Shown here: positions 55,708-64,000 of the stretch, piece after piece | Layout: the number at the start of each line of letters is the position of its first letter | Position numbering within the stretch: position 1 is the stretch's first letter | Assembly: GCA_946894095.1 (NCBI GenBank) | Contig: OX335647.2 | Coordinates: forward strand, 18,184,001-18,248,000 | DNA from: Incurvaria masculella | Lineage: Eukaryota; Arthropoda; Insecta; Lepidoptera; Incurvariidae | Direction of reading: 5' to 3' | Length of the DNA stretch: 64,000 nt | The notes under the pieces: generated by a model | Seen by the model: only the letters and a program-made list of their open reading frames with translations | What the model was told of the DNA's origin: nothing | The model's database searches: none | Program-made: the position numbers and the translations under genes

Positions 55708-57406
55708 CCTGACTGCGACCCGGCCGACGACGGCCGCGACCCGTCCCACGATCCGTCGCACAACTAGTCGACACGACAGTAACGATATTCGTTACGCATC
55801 TTTGCGGGAGTACGACCTTTTCTTTCATCGAGAACGAATCGTTCCTCAAACTCATTTCTCTGCCGGATATGGAACTGCCTGCCAGGGGAGACACCCCCTC
55901 GTACCTACCACCTAGGCGTCTTTAAAGGTAATTTGAACAAGCTCGATGGCTCTTGGATAGTCCGTAAATTCGCCGGTATGGTGCCTCGCTGAGCGTGGTT
56001 TCACGAGGTATTTCATTGGAGCACTATTTGTCTCTCAGCACAGTCATCCATACCGATATTTTTCATTAAAAAAAATCTTTTGGGCGTCCTGATTCTCAAC
56101 AAGTTTCATGGGAATCGGTTTAAATTTTTCAATATTAATTAGCGGCAAATGGGACAACAGTAATGCCTACGATAGCCAAGCGCGAAACTGACGTTTGAAC
56201 ATGTTCACGCGGAACAGTGATCCGAAAGCGAAAATGGTCCAGAGCCCGCCCTGGCATAGCCCAACGTCCAACAGCACTATGAACCTGCAAGAGCTCATCA
56301 ACATTCCGACGGCGGGTGCGCGCGGAGTGCGGACCGGTCGCGGGACGGGTCGGCGGCCGCCATGGCAACGGCCTCCCCCGCGCCCGACACGACTCCGCCG
56401 GCTCAGCTCACCGATTATCGGCTCCGACACGCTTTGTGCGGCGATCCCATTTGGAGCTAACTGGACACGCCCCCCCACCCCTCACCAACTCCTCCCCGCC
56501 TCCCAATCTCAACTCGCTGCCCTCACCCAGCACTCTTAATTATCACCATAGATAGCCTCTTAGCCATATCCATAGGCCATAACTAGCATATCGCTAAGGT
56601 CTAAGAGCGAAAACCAGTATCAGGGATGTGCTACGTATATTATGTCTAAATAACTAATGGACCAATAAATGAAACAAGATAAAAGTGTGTATGTTATGGT
56701 TAAAGCCCGATGTTGGTTAAAGTCCAAAATCTTTTGTACTTGAAGGGAACTAAGATTTGCAGGACATACCTGTGTCGAGGGCACTAATTTAGAGTAAGGG
56801 ACTTCTGGAAAATCGTATTTGCTTTCAAGGAAAAAAAAAACATTTCGATCTTTAACCGCCATCGGGCTATAACCATAACATACACGATCAGCATGCACGG
56901 ATACAGTGGCCTGCCGAAAGGGTGCACGCTGAAGGAATTAATTTCCCTTGGTCGCCTGTTAGGACGTCAAGAAATACGGCGGGACTTACATATACGGTGA
57001 CATAACACGCATATGAATACTATTGCCGCACCGCAACCCACGCTGACCCAACGGCCACTTCATATTTTATGCAAACAATACAAACTGGAAAAGAGTTCAA
57101 CACGCGCGACGAGGGTTCCGTCAGCAACGAATGTGCAGAGGGTTTGGATGGAGATGGAAGCCATGCAACCTACTTAGATAACTTAATCATTTACATTCCT
57201 TTGTATTGATAACTGAAGAATATACATTACATGCTGTTGATTTCCCTGATCGCTCTCCGTTTCAGCTTTGGCAAAATGCTTTCGTAGCCTGTCCGGCGTT
57301 TTGCCCCATTTCCCCAAAATGGGAAAAGCCCCGTGCAAGTTCGAAAGTCACTGGGTATAGACGGGCACTTCTTATGTGAGCGCCTGGCGTACGCCACACG
57401 CCGCGC
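55708..57406. other. Upstream sequence with GC island
   Basis: 56290-56520 is GC-rich with long open frames lacking recognised products. Remainder AT-rich. Confidence 0.45.
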
Positions 57407-57410
57407 TTAA

Positions 57411-57757
57411 GGTGGGCCCGTAAGAATCAGAAAACTACGCTCCCCAATTTGAAAATCACTGTTCTAATTTACTTGTAATTTGGTATTTAATATCAGGCAA
57501 CAAATATCTGTGTCTGCATGTTTTTGTTTTTTTTAAAGATATATCCTGTGTCACACAACAAAGAAAATAAAATGTGTACGATGATTTTCGTTTGCCTGTT
57601 ATTTGACTTGGTTTAGATTTTTTAGCCAAACATAAACATGCAGAAGCAGATATTCGCTGTCTGATATTAGATAGCAAATATCAAGTTAATTGGAACAGTG
57701 GTGTTAAAATGATTAACAAACTAAGTTTGTTTGGGAAACACAGAATAGGGGCTATTC
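57411..57757 (+). mobile_element. rep-C copy 4 (TTAA-flanked, 347 bp)
   Basis: GGTGGGCCCGTAAGAATC to GGGGCTATTC with TTAA on both sides (57407-57410, 57758-57761). Confidence 0.83.
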
Positions 57758-58011
57758 TTAATATAAATATGCATCCAACTGTAATCTTAAGAATCTTGTA
57801 TTCGTACAGAATAACATTGAAAAAAAAAAAACCTGTTGTTTACATCTCGTTTGTGTGAGATACGGTTAGCCCATTTACAATATTTGATTCCCCGGATATC
57901 TAAAAGTTTACGTTACTAAAAACGACCTCTCTATAAGAAAGAAAGAACGACCTCGAGCTCAAACGACTACATTGATCGAATTTTTCGATAGTTGCAGATC
58001 GATTATTAGAT

Positions 58012-58377
58012 CAGAGCCTGTAGTCCCAGTTGTCACCTAAATTGGCGTTACGGCAAACCGATCGACTGGCATTTTCAAGTGTACGGAAAAATTTAAGAGC
58101 GCGCGCAGTGGGCGTTAATATAACTAACATTTGCGAGTCCGAGTTTGATTTGACAGCTTACTCAACTTTGCCGTAAATACATCGACGTTGCCGTTTACGC
58201 CGACTCCGCATTTTCATACAAATCGGAAGTCCGAGTTTGACTTTGACAGCTTGAAGAAGTAAAACGACAGAATATCTAGTAAAAACTTGTATGGAGTTTG
58301 ACGTTTTTACGGAAAACGCCAGTCGATCGGTTCGCCGTTAACGCCAATTTAGGCGACAACTGGGACTACAGGCTCAG
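58012..58377 (-). mobile_element. rep-E MITE copy 5 with best ends
   Basis: Ends GAGCCTGTAGTCCCAGTTGTC and GACAACTGGGACTACAGGCTC are perfect inverted repeats, which defines the family termini. Confidence 0.87.
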
Positions 58378-58482
58378 GAAAAAGAAGCGAGCGATGCGAA
58401 CAGTGCAGTAGTGCGGTGCGCTCGCGACACGAAGCGCTGCTGGCTGGTGACCCTAATGTAAAGTTAACGTAAGTGCATTTAA

Positions 58483-59028
58483 GGTGGCCCTTCCCGCTCA
58501 CCTCCCCATACAAAAGGGGAAAGAAGATCACGCCCATATTTCTTGTCAAAGATCCAAAATTTTGCTCAAAATAAGCTTTATTTTGATCGAACTAGGATGT
58601 CTGATGACAATTGGCATTGTAAAATTGTGTTTGGTTTCTATGTTATAAGGTTCGAAAGTTCGTATTTTTCGCGCGTTTTTTATAATAACTTTGGAGGTGG
58701 ATTACGCTATGATAAAGAAGGAACATCTTAAATAAGCTATGTCATCATACATAGCTTATTTAATCAAGATTTATTATCTATTTGGTTTTTGGTAGATTTT
58801 TGACTACAGCGGTCGTGGTTTACTTTTAGCTATAAGTCGTTTTGTAATTAAAATTTTCGTAAATCTTACCAAATCATACACTATGCACATTGTCTTTTTT
58901 GTGGACATTTAGCATCTTCCTCATCACGGAGCCTGTCTTTTTCTTTGAAACATAGAAAGTCCCAGAGCGCGACAGCACGGTTTTGTACCGTGCCCGCGAA
59001 TGAGTTAGTCCCGCCGGGTTGGGCCACT
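58483..59028 (+). mobile_element. rep-B copy 5 (TTAA-flanked, 546 bp)
   Basis: GGTGGCCCTTCCCGCTC to CGGGTTGGGCCACT with TTAA at 58479-58482 and 59029-59032. Confidence 0.88.
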
Positions 59029-59195
59029 TTAAGACGCAAGCGAAGCAGCACTTTAACATGCTTTTAGTTGTTCCAAGCAATTTCTAATATTGCATGCTTC
59101 TGCCGTGACGTGACGATACGTGTAGCCCATTAGGTAAAGGTAGGAGCGCTGCCACTATGAGACCAGCTGTCTCCGACTTTCATAAACCACCTAAC

Positions 59196-59357
59196 ACACA
59201 TGCCACATGCAAACATAATCGAATATACGTATTGGAGGGGTTTTGTGGATGGGAACTGACTTGACGAACGCATTTTTATAGCACATTCGCGCGCGGTGGC
59301 GATCTTTCGACTGTGTGGCATACGACGCGCCGCCGGATTCCTATACAATTTATATCC
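59196..59357 (+). repeat. rep-K copy 2
   Basis: Matches 41199-41350 with small insertions; see that entry for shared motifs. Confidence 0.7.
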
Positions 59358-61861
59358 TCATCCCAAGAAACTATGTAGTTGCATTTATTAGTAATGTTGT
59401 ATTTAATTAGTGTCAGAGAAGTGTTGCGATGTCAAAACGTTTAAACCGATAATTTAGACCATTCTAGTCTTAGCAGCATCAGTCATCCAATCAATACCGC
59501 CTAACAATACAGTAATCGGCGGATTAAAATAGATAACCAATGAACATGACCATCCAGTTCGCGGTTAGTAACGGAACGCGGAGAGTCTCGCATCTACGAG
59601 TCCGCTCCATTGACGCGCACAAAAGGAACGAGACGAGATGCGCCCGCGCACCCGTCCCGGGACGCCGCCATAAATGGGACACGCATCGATCCGTGATCGC
59701 TTTCCCCTCGCCCCGCCCGCGCGCCGCAACCGGCGAGCGTGGAAGGACGGGAGTGGGACGGGAAATGTATTTATTCAGATCTCAACTGACTAGAAGAACT
59801 ACTTACACAAAATAATGTTACGGAGAAGCATCACCTTCAACGCCCCGCGCCGGTGGCATTTGCAAGGAAAATGTATGTGGGTCAAGTCCAAAGTCTAGGG
59901 TGATACCGTTTGAACGAAAAAGTGTCTATTTCGCCGATGTCAATTTATTCTTAAGACTGCAAATTTTTAATAAGTCATTAGAAACTATTTTTTTCCTTAA
60001 ATAACAGTTTTTTAATAGTATATAAAAGTGAAAATATAAGGCTGTGTATGAAGCATTTACACTATTCCGCCGATGTAGACGTTTATGTAATTTTTTAAGT
60101 CATTAGAAACACAGCTTTTGATAAGTATACAAAAGGTAAAATTTAAAGCTGTGCATTAAGCGTAAATTTTTTTGAAACTTCTGGTAGTCAAACTGCAGTC
60201 ATGTCACAATTTGATTGATTCGCGGATTCGATTAACTCAGTGAAGAAGAACCCGCAAAGAAACTGGCGGAAGATAGGTTTTTTTCGCCAGTTTAGGTGAC
60301 AACTGGGACTATCAGCTCAGGCCACAGCTTACATTTCATAACGCCTCTTCGTTCAAATACATATAAACCCGAGTTGAACCATTACGTATCAATATAAAAC
60401 GGCGAATAATACGTCCGATCAAAAAGGCCGGACAAAAACTACCTGCAGTAGATTGCGCGTGGATCGTCGGAGGCGCGCGAGCGAGCGAGCGACCTTCCAT
60501 GTACGGAAGAGGGTTAGTGGCGCCTTTATCAATAGAGCACGCTAACGGCTTATTTACTGCTCGCGCCGCGCGCCGCACCGCGAACCGCTCCACGGCTTGC
60601 CTCCGCACCTCCCCGCGCCGCCGCCCCGCTTCCCCGCAAACCTCGGCCGCCATTGCGCCTTATCGCACCTCCTCGTCAAACTTTCATGCAGTGAGCTTTC
60701 TTTGATAGGGACGCAATTATACGCAAACAGGACACCGCTCGTAAGCGTTTAGTAATATGTACGTTACGTTATTCTATAGAGCCTGATTCGCAAAGGGAGA
60801 ATTACCAATGTAATGTGGCCGCGAAAGCTGTACCGCTAATTGTAATGTTATGTAGTTCTGTTTCATCTTTATAGATAAATTATAATTGATATTTTTTCAA
60901 ATATGTGAACGTAGTTGTAGACTATTGAAAACTGCCTGTGTGAATTCGGTCGCTTAGGTTGGAGAAAGTGAAAGAAATATCGTGCGTACAGAAGATAAGA
61001 GAATCCTGCAAAAATAATAGAAAAACCGTATGTCGGTGGCGCGTATATTCGCGCAGGCGTCTCGCTATGCACAATCGGAAGTTTTAGTAAACATTTATTT
61101 TGAAACTCCAGAAACCTGCCTATATGCATTTTATGCAACTCACTAGGTGGTTACTGCTTTTTGTGCATTTCCCGCGGAAGTTTTTTCAAACATTTAAAAT
61201 TCGAGTATCTTATATGCATTATACGCAACTGACCAGGTAGCTAATGATTTTTGTACATTTTCCGTTGGGAGAAATGTATAGGTTTACGTTCTTTAGATGA
61301 GAATCCGAAACGCGGAAGGCGAAGAGTGGCAGGGAAAATGTACGTCGTTGGTCGAGACTTTAGTGTGGCAATAGTGGCACGAACGTAGAATTGTGACGCG
61401 AATTTAGATGGTAGTGGCGACAGAATATGACGAAACAAATTCACAGAGCAGGAGTGTTGTCGTGCCCGGACGATCTAGGAGAACATACCACAACCAGATT
61501 CTGTAATACTTCGAAAAGGTAGCACCAGTAATCGTAGAATATGAAAAGATGTATGTCTGCAGAGGAAGCGAAAGAAGAATGTTATAATCGTATCGTATGG
61601 CGCTCTATCTTCTCTGCCTACCCCTCCGGGGAAGCGGCGTAATGCTTATAGGTTCGATGTGGTCGCGCATCGCCTGCTATCGAGACAGGCTCCCAGCGAA
61701 TATCTGCCCGATAGCGGCGCGGCGGCGGTAGCGGAGGCGATAAGGGGCCGCAATAATGTCAGATAACGGACAATTCGCAACGTATTTTCTCGTCATTTAC
61801 CTATCAATGGCAAACCTTTCACATTTGTCATATTTTACGTAAATACGAGATAAATTATGTG
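59358..61861. other. Upstream sequence, GC islands and small duplications
   Basis: GC-rich at 59570-59760 and 60470-60660. Diverged direct duplications at 59930-60060/60062-60175 (CGCCGATGT...AAGTCATTAGAAAC) and 61121-61173/61210-61263 (TATATGCATT...GGTAGCTAATGATTTTTGT type). 60287-60322 is a leftover end of rep-E. No gene recognised. Confidence 0.45.
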
Positions 61862-62768
61862 AGTGGTCAGTCTGAGTTCTCACCTAAATTGGCGTTTACG
61901 GCCAACCGATCGACTGGCGTTTTCCGTAAAAACGTCAAACGCCATACAAGTTTTTACTAGATATTCTGTGGTTTTATTTCTTCAAGCTGTCAAAGTCAAA
62001 CTCGGACTTCCGATTTGTATGAAAACGCGAGTCGGCGTAAACAGCAATGTCGACGTATTTACGGCGTATTTATTGACTAGGAGGTCGCGACAAAAATGGT
62101 AACGATAACGTAAATGGCTGCAACTGGGTTCACAGGATAAAGACTAACCCTCTGAAGCTAAATATGTCGGTCTGCCTGCGCCAAATGGTTGCGTTATGTA
62201 GATAGGGTGCCTTAAAAAATAGTTATGGTAACAAAAAATATATATGACAAGGTAAATGGTTGCAAATAACGAAGCATGAAAGTATCAGTACATACTTGCT
62301 TGGCAATATCAAAACTGAACAAATCTTTGGTTGCATTTCGTAGTTATATGCGATTTAGATTACAGATACAACTTTAGGTATATTTACGTATTTAATTGAA
62401 AAACAGACTGGTTATTGTTGCATAATGATTAGGTATCAATGTTTCTAGACAGTCAGTACATTCATCAGTAGGTACATACCGACATGAATTTTATGTAGCC
62501 AATCTAGATAACGCCACCACTTGGGGCAGGCAGACCGACCTCTTTAGCATCAGGGTTGGTCTCTAACATGTGAACCCAGATTCAGTCATTTACCTTATCG
62601 TGACCAAAAATGTCGTACCTCCCGGAATATAAATATAAGCTGTCAAATCAAACTCGGACTCGGAGTTCGATTAACGCCCACTTTCTCCATACATTTGAAA
62701 ACGCCAGTCGATCGTTTTGCCGTAAACGCCAATTTGGGTGACAACTGGGACTACAGGCTCAGGTCGAA
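61862..62768 (+). mobile_element. rep-E MITE copy 6, split by rep-D
   Basis: 61862-62067 and 62636-62768 are the two parts of one rep-E copy; the break lies just after GTCGACGTATTTACGG. A complete rep-D element fills the gap. Confidence 0.85.
62071..62630 (+). mobile_element. rep-D fold-back element, copy 3
   Basis: TATTGACTAGGAGGTCGCGA on the left to GTCGTACCTCCCGGAATA on the right, about 560 bp. Confidence 0.86.
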
Positions 62769-63925
62769 GGAGAATAACCAAGCGTTGTAAAAGAGCTCGA
62801 ACAAAAATTACCGCAGCCATTGCTGATGCGAATCAACATCAATTTGAATTGAAACTCCACTGTAAAAATAAGGTTTTACAAGGCGATTGAATGCTGCGAG
62901 CTGTGGCGGCCTTGCTCCATTGTTATCTCTCAGCTGGCATTTCAAAGCTGAGAATAATTTACATCGACCTACAGAATACAAAACGATCCTTTGCATGAGA
63001 CGCGTATTAATACACTTCAAATAACTGGATCCAACATAACTATCTCATTGCGCAATCATTCGACACATGTTGACCCCATCGAACCCATTTAGAAACAATA
63101 AGCCGACACGGCGGAAAAGTACGCATCGATAGCAAAAACACATTACAAAGATAGACATTGATTTTGCAAAGAAAATAGTCTTCAGGGACGAGGTGCGGTT
63201 TCATAGGAATGGTTTTGCGACTACGCAAAACGGAAAAGTCGGATTCGGGGATCAGATTAAGTGACTGTTGGAATTTCCGAGCTCGCGACATACAGCGTGT
63301 GACAAATTTGATTTATAGGAACGTCACACAGGCCCATTTTCCACATAGTTTTTGTTTCGGGTTTTGTGAAGTCCCAGGTATAAGCGAACAATACTTATAA
63401 TTTGTAAAAAAAGGTTAAATGGTAATGTGTGAAATTATTCTGTGTGGATGAATCTAAATAAAAAATACACACAATTATTGAGCTAAATGAGATATTTGAT
63501 ACGTCCAGAGCCGCTTCACCTTTGCGGAAATTTTAGCGTAATTAAACAGTATGGTCTATCACCAGAGTTAGCAGAGGCCATTTGGAAGATACTCTAACAA
63601 ATGATAGTACTTAATATGTATGCACTTTTCAACGTGCTTCATAGGATTGAGATTGGGTTTTCATTTGAATCTCCGAGGATTTCGTATGATTAGTGAGCGA
63701 CAAAAGACGGCGTGTCGGTCGACAGCGGCCGATTAGTCTGAAGCGAGCAAATTGCCACGCAAGGCTGATTCAATCAATGAAACAACGCGATGCTACATGA
63801 ACAAAAACAGTCTAAAGAATTCGTTGACACATCGCGCCACTTCATTATCCTGGTTCCCAGTAATGGTCTGATATTTCATATGAATTCCATAGTCTGACCA
63901 ACTCCCGTGGTCCGACTTGAACTTA
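62769..63925. other. AT-rich sequence, nothing recognised
   Basis: No coding or repeat signal assigned. Confidence 0.45.
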
Positions 63926-64000
63926 CGTTACCGGAAGCGCGTTCACAACTGGTCCGATTCGCGCTTACAGCTCTCAAAGTGACGTCCCGTGAACGGTATG
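63926..64000 (-). repeat. rep-M copy 2, cut by the window edge
   Basis: Inverse of 13092-13167. Confidence 0.75.

Overview
The window is insect nuclear DNA, almost certainly from a moth or butterfly. Its backbone is one protein-coding gene on the minus strand: the N-terminal part of MED13 (skuld in flies), the large subunit of the Mediator CDK8 kinase module. Six internal exons (A to F, in transcription order from 17183 down to 290) join with matching reading phases and good splice sites, giving about 277 codons that align in order with the N-terminal domain of animal MED13. The gene runs off the left edge (about the last three quarters of the protein). The exon or exons coding the first ~105 residues were not found, so everything right of 17183 is read as upstream intron or 5' flank of at least 46.8 kb.

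The rest is a dense, often nested, set of mobile elements. (1) A 4.1-kb Transib DNA transposon (29058-33150), the family from which RAG1 descends, has intact CAC-type ends, a 5-bp CGTCG duplication, a decayed transposase and unusually long terminal inverted repeats. (2) Non-LTR retrotransposons: a 2.9-kb CR1/Jockey-like element with endonuclease and reverse transcriptase split by one frameshift (44988-47900), two RTE-like fragments (one with a 5' inversion), and a LINE tail with a 20-bp target duplication. (3) A decayed mariner. (4) Many non-autonomous families, labelled here rep-A to rep-N: two TTAA-flanked families (B, C), a fold-back family (D), long palindromic MITEs (E, N), a hAT MITE with an 8-bp duplication, and a tRNA-like SINE (G). 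(5) A three-unit tandem array of a ~1-kb element with a (CATC)n tail (49046-52250), lodged inside a rep-B copy. (6) Minisatellites with 16-, 47-, 96-, 105- and 154-bp periods.

Layout: 1-5441, MED13 exons F to B with short introns carrying a few insertions; 5442-17098, the 11.7-kb intron between exons B and A, with GC-rich islands and two TATA-containing promoter-like sites; 17099-17183, exon A; 17184-29057, intron with GC islands and rep-B, C, E and N; 29058-37046, Transib, rep-A, C/D nest, E, minisatellite, second D; 37047-44987, mariner, rep-A, GC islands, 105-bp minisatellite; 44988-52850, LINE and the rep-B/array nest; 52851-64000, SINE, MITEs and GC islands. Lepidoptera is inferred from MED13 similarity and from the rep-A sequence (CCGGCCAAGTGCGAGTCGG), which I know as common in lepidopteran genomes. 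No database search was run; family names rest on motifs read in the sequence.
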